A stretch of DNA of 64,000 nt from Gordonia namibiensis NBRC 108229 (GCF_000298235.1 NZ_BAHE01000002.1:310001-374000), one strand, 5' to 3'. Counted from the stretch's first letter, positions 26,928 to 35,619 are shown. Numbers and translations: made by a program. The notes: a model not told the origin generated them from the sequence alone.

Positions 26928-28664
26928 ATGTCGACAACAGTCGCCGAACGGATCGTCGAAGAGCTCGAACGTTCCGGAGTGCAGCGTGTGTACGGGCTTC
27001 CGGGCGATTCCCTCAATGGGCTCACCGACGCTCTGCGCACCACCGAGGCCATCACCTGGCAGCACGTCCGGCACGAGGAAGCCGCTGCTTTCGCTGCCTC
27101 CGCCGAGGCTGCCCTCGCCGGCGAGCTCGCGGTCTGCGTGGGCAGTTGCGGTCCCGGCAATCTCCACCTGATCAACGGGCTTTTCGACGCCCATCGCAGC
27201 CGCGTCCCGGTGCTCGCGATCGCGGCCCACATCCCCGGACTCGAGATCGGCAGCGGTTACTTCCAGGAGACCCACCCCGAACAGCTATTCCGTGAATGCA
27301 GTGCCTTCTGCGAGATGGTGAGCACCCCCGACCAGATGCCGCGACTGCTCGACGTGGCGTTGCGGACCGCGGTGGAGCGACGCGACGTGGCAGTGCTCGT
27401 AATCCCCGGCGAGCTGTTCCTCAAACCGTGCCCCAAACGCCGTGCGGGAGCCCCGATCCGGCACGTGCCGCGCGTCGTGCGGCCCACCGATGCCGACCTG
27501 GCCCGCACCGCGGACACGCTCAACGCTGCCCAGCGCGTCACCATCCTTGCCGGTGCCGGCGTGCAGGGCGCCCACAATGAGGTCGTCGGGCTGGCCCGCG
27601 CGCTACAGGCCCCGATCGTGCATGCGTTGCGGGGCAAGGAATTCATCGAGTACGACAACCCGTACGACGTGGGAATGACCGGGCTGCTGGGCTTTTCGTC
27701 GGGCTATCGCGCGATCGAGAAGTGCGACACCCTGCTGATGCTGGGCACCGACTTCCCGTATCAGCAGTTCTACCCGTCCAAGGCGACCATCATCCAGGTC
27801 GACATCCGCGGCGAACAGATCGGACGTCGCTGCCCGGTCGACGTACCGCTGGTCGGCGACGTCGGCGACACCGTGCGCGCGCTGCTCCCGCTGATCTCGA
27901 CCGGCCGCGACCCAGAACACCTGACGACGTCGCTCGCCCACTACACCAAGGCACGTCGGCGTCTGGACGAACTGGCCGACAACGACCGTAACCGGGCACC
28001 CATCCACCCCCAGTACCTCACCCGGCTGATCAGCGAGAAAGCCAGTGCAGACGCCGTGTTCATCCCCGACGTCGGCTCTCCGGTCGTGTGGGCGGCGCGG
28101 TATCTGGTGATGAACGGCGCCCGCCGCTTGATCGGTTCGTTCACCCATGGGTCGATGGCGAATGCGGTCTCGCAGGCCATCGGCGCGCAAACCGCCTTTC
28201 CGGGGCGCCAAATCATCGCACTCGCCGGCGACGGCGGACTCGCGATGCTTCTGGGCGAGCTTCTGACCATCACCCAGAACAAACTGCCGGTGAAGATCGT
28301 CGTCTACAACAACTCCTCGCTGAACTTCGTCGAGGTGGAGATGAAGGCGGCCGGGTTCGTCAACTACGGGACAGATCTGGAGAACCCCGATTTCGCGAAA
28401 CTCGCCGAGGCCGTCGGAATCCGTGGACGCAAGGTCGAGCAGCCCGACGATCTCGCCGGTGCCATCGACGAGTTCCTGGCTCACGACGGCCCGGCGCTGC
28501 TCGACGTGACGACGGCCCGACAGGAATTGTCGATCCCGCCGACCATCACCGCCGCGCAGGCCAAGGGATTCACCCTCTACGCCCTGCGCACTGTGTTGTC
28601 CGGCCGCGGCGACGAGCTGGTCGATCTCGCCGAGACCAACGTGTTCCGGCGGCTGTTCGACTGA
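26928..28664 (+). CDS. Thiamine-diphosphate-dependent pyruvate oxidase/dehydrogenase, PoxB-like
   Basis: 578 aa with the three ThDP-family domains in order. PYR domain: GVQRVYGLPGDSLNGL and the catalytic Glu in HVRHEEAAAFAASAEA (about residue 51). Central domain: VTILAGAGVQGAHNEV. PP domain: LAGDGGLAMLLGELLTITQN..KIVVYNN, the GDG-N motif that binds Mg-ThDP. Quinone-linked pyruvate dehydrogenase (acetate plus CO2) is the best match. An acetolactate-synthase-like or other decarboxylase role is possible. A -10-like TATAGT at 26889-26894 is 34 nt before ATG 26928. Confidence 0.88.
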   Translation: MSTTVAERIVEELERSGVQRVYGLPGDSLNGLTDALRTTEAITWQHVRHEEAAAFAASAEAALAGELAVCVGSCGPGNLHLINGLFDAHRSRVPVLAIAAHIPGLEIGSGYFQETHPEQLFRECSAFCEMVSTPDQMPRLLDVALRTAVERRDVAVLVIPGELFLKPCPKRRAGAPIRHVPRVVRPTDADLARTADTLNAAQRVTILAGAGVQGAHNEVVGLARALQAPIVHALRGKEFIEYDNPYDVGMTGLLGFSSGYRAIEKCDTLLMLGTDFPYQQFYPSKATIIQVDIRGEQIGRRCPVDVPLVGDVGDTVRALLPLISTGRDPEHLTTSLAHYTKARRRLDELADNDRNRAPIHPQYLTRLISEKASADAVFIPDVGSPVVWAARYLVMNGARRLIGSFTHGSMANAVSQAIGAQTAFPGRQIIALAGDGGLAMLLGELLTITQNKLPVKIVVYNNSSLNFVEVEMKAAGFVNYGTDLENPDFAKLAEAVGIRGRKVEQPDDLAGAIDEFLAHDGPALLDVTTARQELSIPPTITAAQAKGFTLYALRTVLSGRGDELVDLAETNVFRRLFD

Positions 28665-28677
28665 CGGCCACCGGTTC

Positions 28678-30276
28678 TCAGTTCCGGTAGGCGGCATCGA
28701 GTAGCGCCGAGGCCACGACAAGTTCGGCAGGAGTGGCATCGCGCAGGTCGATGACCTGCCGCAGTTGTGGGCGTGGTGCATCGACGGACAACGGTTCGGG
28801 TTGTCCGTGTACTTCGTCACGAATGACGGTGAGGACTTCGTTGAACCATCGGGCTATGTCGGGTCGTCGGTTGATGCGTTCGGGGTTGGGTGGCGCCCCT
28901 GGTTCGGCGTTCAACTGCCAGGCACATCTGCCTTCGTCGGACCCGTCGGCGATCATCCTGGTCGAGTATTGACCGGGCTGGTCACCGACCATGTGGTGGT
29001 GGCGGGTGCAGGCGGGAGTGAGGTTGTCGATGTCGGTGAATCCGCCATCTCCCCAATCGGTGTGGGCGTGATGCATTTCCACGTGTGTGGTGGGTATGTC
29101 GCAGTCCGGGCTGGAGCACATCTCGCCGTCAGGTCGGGCGAACGAGACGAGCCGCTGTTCCATGGTGGCGAGTCGTTTGCCGCGTCCGAAGTACAGCGGG
29201 ACCGCCGTGGCGTCTTTGAAGACCGCCAACCAGGGCTGCACGTCGGCGCCGATGGCGATGAGGTCTGCGATGGGGACGAGGGTGCCGTCGGCGCTGGTGG
29301 CGAACCCGGTTTCGCGGATGAGGTCGTCGAGCTCGGCTTTGGCGATCAGCTGGACCGGCAGGCCTCGGTGGGTCTTGCCGAGCATTCCGTCGTCGAACAC
29401 CGCTTCCAGCAGTGCGTTCAGGGCGTCGTGATTGCGCTGGGCGGGGGTGCGGTGGTCGCGGTCGGCTGCTGCCGCGATCACCTCGGGGTCGGCGTCCTCG
29501 ATCGATCCGCTCGGCGATTCGGGATCGGTGGGGTTGTTCATGCCGGGCCGGGCCCAGACGGCCAGGAAGGTCATGATCCGCGCCCGCGCGAGAGGTGTGA
29601 GGTTGGCCATGAGTTTGGAGGTCCCGTCCGCGCGTTGCCGGTTCACCTGCAGGTTGCGGCGGCGTGCGCGGTCGTCGTGGTCGGTGAGGGTGCCGTCGGG
29701 ATCGAGATGGGCCAGCAGGCGGGCACCGACCTGACCGATCTCGGCAACTGTGAGGGTGGCGGCGTATTCGGCCAGGGTCTGTTCGGCGGCGGCCCGCACG
29801 TCGTGTGGGATGGCATGCGGAATCTGGTCCATCACGTCCATCACCGCATGAACATGGGCAGACCCCACCCGGCCGTCGGCCATTTCCCGGGCGAGCGTGG
29901 GGAGTTCGGGTTCGAGTGGTTGTCCGGTGGTGAGGTCGGCGTAGGTGGCGGTGGCTTTCACCTCGACATGGCGCCTACCGGGGAAGGTGATCCGCAGGCG
30001 GTGTTGCATGTACTGGATGATGCTGCGATGACCGGTCTTTCGGGCCAGGTTGCGGTTCTCGGCCTCGACGATCTGCTGGTTGCCGGCGTAGGTGAGGCGG
30101 GCGATCAGACGCTCGTTCTCGGCGGCCACCTGGGCGATCTCGGCATCTGACAATCGAGAGAGGTCAGTATTCTGCAACCGGTTGGTGAGGGCGTGCATCT
30201 GCTCGATGATCGCGACCGCGTCTGAGGGTGCCGAGCCTTCGGCGTCGACGGTTGCAGTAGCGGCCACGATGATCAC
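28678..30276 (-). CDS. DUF222/13E12-repeat family protein with HNH endonuclease domain
   Basis: About 532 aa from GTG 30276 (GGGGG just upstream), the first plausible start after the SOS-like box. DUF222 helical domain (about residues 20-330, with the REMADGRVGSAHVHAVMDVMDQIP family segment) and a C-terminal HNH core, HVEMHHAHTDWGDGGFTDIDN then LTPACTRHHHMV, containing the paired histidines and asparagine of the metal site. The zinc-type cysteines C(S)SPDC precede it. The 13E12 family is abundant in mycobacteria, and several members carry SOS boxes. The box at 30294-30309 supports DNA-damage induction here. Biological role unknown. Confidence 0.88.
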   Translation of the reverse strand: MIIVAATATVDAEGSAPSDAVAIIEQMHALTNRLQNTDLSRLSDAEIAQVAAENERLIARLTYAGNQQIVEAENRNLARKTGHRSIIQYMQHRLRITFPGRRHVEVKATATYADLTTGQPLEPELPTLAREMADGRVGSAHVHAVMDVMDQIPHAIPHDVRAAAEQTLAEYAATLTVAEIGQVGARLLAHLDPDGTLTDHDDRARRRNLQVNRQRADGTSKLMANLTPLARARIMTFLAVWARPGMNNPTDPESPSGSIEDADPEVIAAAADRDHRTPAQRNHDALNALLEAVFDDGMLGKTHRGLPVQLIAKAELDDLIRETGFATSADGTLVPIADLIAIGADVQPWLAVFKDATAVPLYFGRGKRLATMEQRLVSFARPDGEMCSSPDCDIPTTHVEMHHAHTDWGDGGFTDIDNLTPACTRHHHMVGDQPGQYSTRMIADGSDEGRCAWQLNAEPGAPPNPERINRRPDIARWFNEVLTVIRDEVHGQPEPLSVDAPRPQLRQVIDLRDATPAELVVASALLDAAYRN

Positions 30277-30293
30277 CCCCGAGATTCCGTGGA

Positions 30294-30309
30294 TCGAATA
30301 TGTGTTCGA
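30294..30309 (-). promoter_or_regulatory. LexA/SOS-like box
   Basis: On the minus strand the 16 bp read TCGAAC-ACAT-ATTCGA, one base from the mycobacterial/actinobacterial SOS consensus TCGAAC-N4-GTTCGA. On the plus strand it is GATCGAA-N6-TTCGATC with perfect 7-bp arms. It ends 18 bp before the GTG of the HNH gene. LexA binding is inferred from match and position. Confidence 0.75.
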
Positions 30310-30375
30310 TCGTACACGCGGATCTGGCGTCGCACCTGGGAACTCCACAGGGTCGCTTCACCGATCGCATGCACA

Positions 30376-31020
30376 TCAACGCGTTTGGGACGCGATCGCC
30401 AATCCCTCCAGCGCTTCCTCCAGATGACTCGACCACTCCCCTTCGGTGACCTGATGCACCGCCGACTCCCCGGCGAACGCACTCGAGATCACCACATCGG
30501 GGTCGACGTGCGCCAACAGATGCAGACTCTCCGCGAGAGTCGACGCATCACTGAACGGTAGGTAGCCGGCTGTCCATCCCCCGGACGCGTTGACGTACAA
30601 CGTGTCCCCGGTGAACAGATACCGCAGCCCGTCGTCACCGGGTACCAAGTAGCAGGTGCTGCCGGGCGTGTGCCCCGGCGTCGGGATCACCTCGACCCCG
30701 TTGTCGTCGACGTACCGTTCGGCGATCGCGATGTCCACACGTGCGAACCGACCGATCCGCTCGATCTCGGGTGCCGGCGCGTGCAGCGTCGCCCCGAACC
30801 GGTCTTCTATCCGGCCGAGAATCGGGCCGGCCTCATCCTGATGGGACAGGTACTGGTCGTCGACGCCGCCCAGCTTCTCCAGATCGTCGAACTCGGCGTC
30901 CGATGCCATCGAGTAGAACAGCACGTTGCGGTCGGACGTCCACAGATAGCCATGGGTGGTGAGGCCGGGGAACGGGTTGTCGGTGGAAGTCTCCCAGAGG
31001 TCGGGCAGCACCTGGCGCAT
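30376..31020 (-). CDS. MBL-fold metallo-hydrolase-like protein
   Basis: 214 aa. The metallo-beta-lactamase fold is recognisable by VIPTPGHTPGSTCYLVPG and YLFTGDTLYVNASGGW, which hold later metal ligands. The canonical HxHxDH motif is not intact; the equivalent position reads YLSHQDEAGP, so the metal site may be altered or the protein may not be a classical hydrolase. The start is good, with GAGGAG 5 nt before ATG 31020. Substrate unknown. Confidence 0.82.
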   Translation of the reverse strand: MRQVLPDLWETSTDNPFPGLTTHGYLWTSDRNVLFYSMASDAEFDDLEKLGGVDDQYLSHQDEAGPILGRIEDRFGATLHAPAPEIERIGRFARVDIAIAERYVDDNGVEVIPTPGHTPGSTCYLVPGDDGLRYLFTGDTLYVNASGGWTAGYLPFSDASTLAESLHLLAHVDPDVVISSAFAGESAVHQVTEGEWSSHLEEALEGLAIASQTR

Positions 31021-31161
31021 CAGATCTCCTCATCGAGCGGTGATGATTACGTCCCCACCGTGCAACTTCAAGTGAACTTCAGGTCAAGGGGCGGGACGTG
31101 CGAAGCGTGACGCCGGAGTGATACACATGATTCAATCCGTCTCAAACGGTTGGGGGTTCCC

Positions 31162-32433
31162 GTGTCCGCAGTGCTGCCGAGTCGTTCGAGCGACGACGTT
31201 CCCGGCTTCCCGAGTGCGGTCACCTACGACGCTGCGATGTCGAACCGGAAGCTTCGCCGTGCGCGCGCCCTCGTCCGCAGGGTCACCGGCAAGGACCTCT
31301 ACCCCGAGCCCGAACACCTGCGCACCTTCGCCGAGGACATGTTCCGCACCGATCCGGTGGCCGAACGGTTCGTCGACGAGGTCTACGGCACGCTCGGCCC
31401 CGAGGCCGCGCGCGCACTGCTGGACAAGGCCCTGACCGACGGACTCGACAGCGTCGAGAACCCTCCGCCCGCGCTCGTCGAGCTGTTCGAGGAGTTCGAG
31501 ACGGTTCCCGACTGGGTCGACCCGCAGCTTATCGCCGAGGGCGAGGCGATCTGGCGCCGATGGGGCACCGGCCTGTTCAGTGTCGCCGGCGGGATAACGC
31601 TCGAGATGTACACCGAGGCCGCGGTCGCCAAACCGCTGTCGCTGGCAGGCGGGTACGCAGGCGACAACGCGCTGCGACGCTTCCTGGAGACGGCCCGGTT
31701 CTGGATCGACGTCTCCCAGCCCGGCGCGCTGCTGACCCCGGGATCAGCCGGCCGGGCCACGGCGATGCGTGTCCGCGTGATGCACGTGTGGGTTCGACGT
31801 ACGGTCGCGAAGCACCCCGAGTGGGACGTCGAACGGTGGGGTGAGCCGATCAGCCAGTCCTATCAGCTGCTCACCCTGCTCGGCGGCAGCGTCGTGCCGG
31901 CGTCGGCGCTGTGGCTGACCGGGGTCCAGACCACGCCCAGGGAGATCCGGGTGCTGCTGCACTATCAGCGCTACCTCGGGCACCTCCTCGGCGTGCGAAC
32001 CCAGTGGTTCCCGGAGACCATCGCCGACTCACTGCGACTCCTGGCCTTCGTCAACACCACCCGCAGCTACGACGCGGGCGCCGACGGCGCCGAACTCATC
32101 GAGTCGTTCCCGGCCGCGTTCGCCAACGAGAACGCGACCGGCCTCGAGCGGATCCGCGGGAGGTACAACGCCATGATGTACGCCGCCTACTCGACGATCT
32201 ACATGATGCCGACGACACGCTTTCGCTATGACATGCCCAACCCGGTCCCGGGGCTCTCGCTGATCCTGCTGCGGTTGCCGGCCGTGACACTCGTCGAGAC
32301 GCTGCGTCGGATCTCCCCGACGTTCCGTCGTCTGCACGAGAAGGCGATGTGCCGACACCGGGAGAACTGGCACGACTGGCAGTCCTCGGGACGTCCTGCG
32401 GAGTTCGCGCACGGCAAGGGGCTGCGACGCTGA
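31162..32433 (+). CDS. MpaB/Lcp-like heme oxygenase family protein (DUF2236)
   Basis: About 423 aa. The DUF2236 signature is clear: EAIWRRWGTGLFSVAGGITLEMYTEAAVAKPLS, then RVRVMHVWVRR whose His is the expected heme ligand, and a C-terminal conserved RYDMPNPVPG-like segment. Relatives include the latex-clearing protein of Gordonia and Streptomyces (rubber oxygenase) and MpaB. This copy has no signal peptide or Tat motif, so a cytoplasmic role is likely. GTG 31162 follows TTGGGGG; ATG 31237 is another possible start. Function cannot be assigned beyond family. Confidence 0.8.
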   Translation: MSAVLPSRSSDDVPGFPSAVTYDAAMSNRKLRRARALVRRVTGKDLYPEPEHLRTFAEDMFRTDPVAERFVDEVYGTLGPEAARALLDKALTDGLDSVENPPPALVELFEEFETVPDWVDPQLIAEGEAIWRRWGTGLFSVAGGITLEMYTEAAVAKPLSLAGGYAGDNALRRFLETARFWIDVSQPGALLTPGSAGRATAMRVRVMHVWVRRTVAKHPEWDVERWGEPISQSYQLLTLLGGSVVPASALWLTGVQTTPREIRVLLHYQRYLGHLLGVRTQWFPETIADSLRLLAFVNTTRSYDAGADGAELIESFPAAFANENATGLERIRGRYNAMMYAAYSTIYMMPTTRFRYDMPNPVPGLSLILLRLPAVTLVETLRRISPTFRRLHEKAMCRHRENWHDWQSSGRPAEFAHGKGLRR

Positions 32434-32480
32434 CGCCCACCCGACAGGGTCGAGTACGTGACAGGACACCCACCGCGGTT

Positions 32481-32508
32481 TTGCCAGCGGAACCCGCGCG
32501 ATTAGCGT
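32481..32508 (+). promoter_or_regulatory. Candidate promoter for the HadAB gene, leaderless
   Basis: -35 TTGCCA (32481-32486), 16-bp spacer, -10 TAGCGT (32503-32508). The predicted start of transcription is about 32515-32516, the A of the ATG at 32516, and no ribosome site is visible, so the message may be leaderless. Confidence 0.45.
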
Positions 32509-32515
32509 TGTCGAA

Positions 32516-33568
32516 ATGACCCAACCCCCGATCACGGAACCGACGGCAGCCGGCGAGGCGCCCGACCTCGAGACGCGCGTCGGTCACTACTACGTCCTCG
32601 ACGGCTCCTACGAGGTCGGACGCGAGAAGGTCCGCGAATACGCCCGCGCGGTGCAGGACTACCACCCCGCGCACTGGGAGCCCGAAGCCGCTGTCGCACT
32701 CGGGTATTCGGGACTCGTCGCGCCGCTGACGTTCACGTCCATCCCGGCGATGGCGGCGAACCGCGAGCTGTTCGAGTCCGTGATCGTCGGCTACGACACC
32801 TACGTGCAGACCGAGCAGGTCTTCGAGCAGCACCGGCCCATCGTGGCCGGCGACGAGCTCGTCACCGACGTCGAACTGTCCGGCGTCCGCAAGGTCGCGG
32901 GCCGTGAACTGATCACGGTGACCAACACCATGACCGACGCCGCGGGCGAGAAGGTGCACACGATGCACACCACCGTCGTGGGCGTGACCGCCGAAGAGGT
33001 CGATCCGGGCCTCAGCGCCGCGGTGCGCAGGGTGATGATGCACGACGTCAACATCTTCAGCCACGAGGACACCCACCACCTGTACGAGAAGACCGTCCGG
33101 CCCGAGGGCGAGATCCGGGTCGCGGACGGCTCGACGCGCCCGTCCGGAGCCCGGTCCTTCGACGAGCTGTCGGTCGGCGACGAACTGCCGATCCACACCG
33201 CGCGAATCTCCCGCGGTGACCTCGTCAACTACGGCGGTGTCGCCGGCGACGCCAACCCCATCCATTGGGACGAGGCGGTGGCCAAGCTCGCCGGTCTGCC
33301 CGACGTCATCGCACACGGAATGTTCACCATGGGCCTCGGCGCGGCCTTCGTCGCCTCGTGGTCCGGCGATCCCGGCGCTGTCACCCGCTATTCGGTCCGC
33401 CTGTCGCAGACGGTTCCCGTGTCGGCCGTCGACGGTGGCGAGATCGAGTTCAGCGGACGCATCAAGTCTCTGGACCCGGAGACCCGGACCGGCGTGGTCA
33501 TCATCGTCGCGAAATCGGGCGGCCGGAAGGTGTTCGGTCTCGCGACCATGAACATCCGCTTCGCCTGA
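32516..33568 (+). CDS. Fused (3R)-hydroxyacyl-ACP dehydratase HadA-HadB
   Basis: 350 aa with two hot-dog domains. The N-terminal half (to about residue 175) is the MaoC/FAS1-like HadA-type domain starting VGHYYVLDGSYEVGREKVREYARAVQDYHPAHWEPEAA. The C-terminal half has the active hydratase-2 motif YGGVAGDANPIHWDEAVAKLAGLPDVIAHGMFTMGL with its Asp and His. HadAB dehydrates 3-hydroxyacyl-ACP in FAS-II elongation of mycolic acids. Fusion of the two subunits is known in several mycolate-producing genera. Chain preference is not readable. Confidence 0.9.
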   Translation: MTQPPITEPTAAGEAPDLETRVGHYYVLDGSYEVGREKVREYARAVQDYHPAHWEPEAAVALGYSGLVAPLTFTSIPAMAANRELFESVIVGYDTYVQTEQVFEQHRPIVAGDELVTDVELSGVRKVAGRELITVTNTMTDAAGEKVHTMHTTVVGVTAEEVDPGLSAAVRRVMMHDVNIFSHEDTHHLYEKTVRPEGEIRVADGSTRPSGARSFDELSVGDELPIHTARISRGDLVNYGGVAGDANPIHWDEAVAKLAGLPDVIAHGMFTMGLGAAFVASWSGDPGAVTRYSVRLSQTVPVSAVDGGEIEFSGRIKSLDPETRTGVVIIVAKSGGRKVFGLATMNIRFA

Positions 33569-33613
33569 CGGCGATTCTGTCGGGGCGTGGCCCGCTGACA
33601 GCAGGAGAGCTAC

Positions 33614-33635
33614 TATCTGCATATGAATGCAGATA
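33614..33635 (+). promoter_or_regulatory. 22-bp palindrome over the start codon of the metal sensor gene
   Basis: Perfect 9-bp arms TATCTGCAT and ATGCAGATA flank ATGA, whose ATG is the start codon (33623). A -10-like TACTAT lies at 33611-33616, so transcription would start at or next to the ATG and the mRNA is probably leaderless. A second inverted repeat GAATGC-N6-GCATTC (33625-33642) overlaps it. This is the expected operator of the ArsR-type repressor. Confidence 0.75.
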
Positions 33636-34021
33636 AGCATTCACCGATCGCCCGTCCTCCTATTGCCGAGGATCAGGTGCGATTGGTGGTCGAGGTGTTC
33701 CGGATGCTTGCCGACCCGACCCGCATTCAGCTGCTGTGGGCGCTGACCGACACCGAGATGTCGGTCAGCGAACTCGCCGAGGCGGTCGGCAAGCCCGGCC
33801 CCTCCGTGTCGCAACATCTCGCCAAGCTCCGCATGGCGCGGCTCGTCCGCACCCGCCGCGCCGGCACGACGATCTTCTACAGCCTCGAGAACGAGCACGT
33901 CCAGCGGCTCGTCACCGACGCGGTGTTCAACGCGGAGCACGCCGGGCCGGGCATACCGCCACACCATCGCGACGATCCAGCACTCCGCGCCGTCGAACCG
34001 GGAACCGGACGGGAGGCCTGA
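33623..34021 (+). CDS. kmtR: KmtR-like nickel/cobalt-sensing ArsR-family repressor
   Basis: 132 aa winged helix of the ArsR/SmtB family (helix-turn-helix SVSELAEAVGKPGPSVSQHLAKLRMARLV). The C-terminal region carries H92, E105, H106, H114 and H115. The spacing +0, +13, +14, +22, +23 is exactly that of the five metal-site residues described for mycobacterial KmtR (H88, E101, H102, H110, H111). CzrA/NmtR-type H-x10-H spacing is absent. It is followed 3 bp later by a CDF exporter, the type of gene KmtR represses. Release of the operator on Ni/Co binding is inferred. Confidence 0.87.
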   Translation: MNADKHSPIARPPIAEDQVRLVVEVFRMLADPTRIQLLWALTDTEMSVSELAEAVGKPGPSVSQHLAKLRMARLVRTRRAGTTIFYSLENEHVQRLVTDAVFNAEHAGPGIPPHHRDDPALRAVEPGTGREA

Positions 34022-34024
34022 GCG

Positions 34025-35077
34025 ATGACGCATCTGCCCCGCGATCCGCACGCGCATCACCAGCACCACGGGCACGATCATTCGCATCACCAGCACCGCC
34101 ACGGGTTCGCCGGAGTGGTCGCCGAGATATTCGCGCCTCACTCCCACGACGCCGCAGACAGTCTCGACTCCGCTCTGGAATCGTCGCGCGCGGGTATCCG
34201 TGCTGTGAAGATCAGTCTGGTGGTCCTGGGCGTCACCGCGGTGGCGCAGGCCGGGATCGTCGCCGCATCGGGCTCGATAGCGCTGGCCGCCGACACGATC
34301 CACAACTTCTCGGATGCTCTGACCGCGGTACCGCTCTGGATCGCGTTCGCGATGGCGACCCGGTCGGCCACTCGCCGCTACACCTACGGATTCGGACGAG
34401 CCGAGGACCTGGCCGGCCTGTTCGTCGTCGCGATGATCGCGCTGTCGGCCGTCATCGCCGGCTACGAGGCCGTGGGACGACTCATCGATCCCCGCCCCAT
34501 CGACCACCTCGGATGGGTCGCACTGGCCGGGCTCGTCGGTTTCATCGGCAACGAGTGGGTGGCGCTCTACCGCATTCGCATCGGCCGTCGAATAGGTTCA
34601 GCGGCACTCGTCGCCGACGGACTCCACGCGCGCACAGACGGTTTCACGTCGCTGGCCGTGCTACTCAGCGCAGGCGGCGTGGCAGCGGGAATCCCACTCG
34701 CTGACCCGATCATCGGCCTGGTGATCACCGTCGCCATCCTCGCGGTGCTGCGTACGACAGCGCGCGACGTCTTTCGCCGGCTCCTCGACGGTGTGGACCC
34801 GGCCCTCGTCGAGACCGCGGAGACGACCCTTGCCGAACGTCCGGGAGTGCTCGCGGTACGGAGCATCCGCATGCGTTGGATCGGCCACCGCCTCCATGCC
34901 GACGCCGAGCTCGACGTCGACCCGAACCTACGGCTCACCGAGGCGCACAGCATCGCGCACGACGCCGAACACGAGCTGACGCATGCTGTTCCGAAGCTCG
35001 CCAGTGCGCTGATCCACGCCTATCCCGCGCATGAGGATCGTCGCCGTGACGAACACTCGGTCAGTACTCACCCTTGA
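34025..35077 (+). CDS. Cation diffusion facilitator (CDF) metal exporter with His-rich N terminus
   Basis: 350 aa. Six predicted helices between about residues 58 and 240, and a cytoplasmic C-terminal domain. Helix 2 has the metal site ADTIHNFSDAL (HxxxD) and helix 5 has ADGLHARTDGF (HxxxD), a typical CDF pair. The first 42 residues hold about 12 histidines (MTHLPRDPHAHHQHHGHDHS and on), a likely metal-buffer. Proton-coupled efflux of Co/Ni (or Zn) is expected. Position directly after a KmtR-like sensor favours Ni/Co. It overlaps the 3' end of the next minus-strand gene by 17 bp. Confidence 0.9.
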   Translation: MTHLPRDPHAHHQHHGHDHSHHQHRHGFAGVVAEIFAPHSHDAADSLDSALESSRAGIRAVKISLVVLGVTAVAQAGIVAASGSIALAADTIHNFSDALTAVPLWIAFAMATRSATRRYTYGFGRAEDLAGLFVVAMIALSAVIAGYEAVGRLIDPRPIDHLGWVALAGLVGFIGNEWVALYRIRIGRRIGSAALVADGLHARTDGFTSLAVLLSAGGVAAGIPLADPIIGLVITVAILAVLRTTARDVFRRLLDGVDPALVETAETTLAERPGVLAVRSIRMRWIGHRLHADAELDVDPNLRLTEAHSIAHDAEHELTHAVPKLASALIHAYPAHEDRRRDEHSVSTHP

Positions 35078-35525
35078 TGACGAAGTACGAACCGCGGATG
35101 GTGCCGGCGAGTTTCGACTTCTGCCGCGCGAACTTGAACTTCGACTCGAGTTCCTCGGGCACGTCCATGCCGTCGGACAGCTTGAAGCCGACGGCGCGTT
35201 TGCCTGCCGGATCGATGCTGTACATGACATTGACCGCGAGCCCCGACTCGTAGAACACGTACGACATGTGGAGGCCGTCGACCTCGAAGTCGCTGACCTC
35301 GAGTGGGCGCGAGCCGATCGCGATGTCGCGTTCCTCGGCGAGGATGCGGGTGACCCGCTCGAGAACCTCCGGCGCAGCGTCGGCTGGTACGACAGTGAAG
35401 TCGTGTGCGTACTTCGTTTTGTAGTACCGGGATTCGTTGGCTCTCAGGCCGGCGAGGGCGTCCGTCACCGGTGAGGACTCGAGGCCCTGTGTGGAGACGT
35501 GCTTGAAATCGACGACGTGTCCCAT
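35061..35525 (-). CDS. Unrecognised small protein
   Basis: 154 aa, family not recognised. It begins MGHVVDFKHVSTQGLESSPV, has a TYKTKYAHDF-like segment (RYYKTKYAHDFTVVPADAA), and ends in a basic-rich KFKFARQKSKLAGTIRGSYFVIKG stretch. It looks cytoplasmic, alpha/beta, with no membrane segment. ATG 35525 has GGGAG 7-8 nt upstream. Its stop overlaps the CDF gene. It lies downstream of the strong hairpin at 35566-35600, so it probably has its own promoter. Confidence 0.7.
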   Translation of the reverse strand: MGHVVDFKHVSTQGLESSPVTDALAGLRANESRYYKTKYAHDFTVVPADAAPEVLERVTRILAEERDIAIGSRPLEVSDFEVDGLHMSYVFYESGLAVNVMYSIDPAGKRAVGFKLSDGMDVPEELESKFKFARQKSKLAGTIRGSYFVIKGEY

Positions 35526-35565
35526 GCCTACTCCCGCTTCGCTGTCGCACACCTGGTGGCCACAA

Positions 35566-35600
35566 CACTAGAGCCCCCGACGGTGTCGGGGGCTCTAGTG
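35566..35600 (-). terminator. Strong hairpin, terminator of the nitroreductase-family gene
   Basis: 16-bp perfect stem (arms CACTAGAGCCCCCGAC and GTCGGGGGCTCTAGTG) with a GGT loop. It lies 20 bp beyond the stop codon of the gene at 35620-36042. Lacks a T run but is a very stable GC hairpin. Confidence 0.75.
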
Positions 35601-35619
35601 CCTGCGGGCTGCAGAAGGA

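Noticed and set aside
32096..33640. Long minus-strand open frame (514 codons) over the MpaB-like and HadAB genes
   Set aside because: Crosses two recognisable plus-strand genes and is Arg/Gly/Val-rich without any motif; a high-GC antisense artefact.
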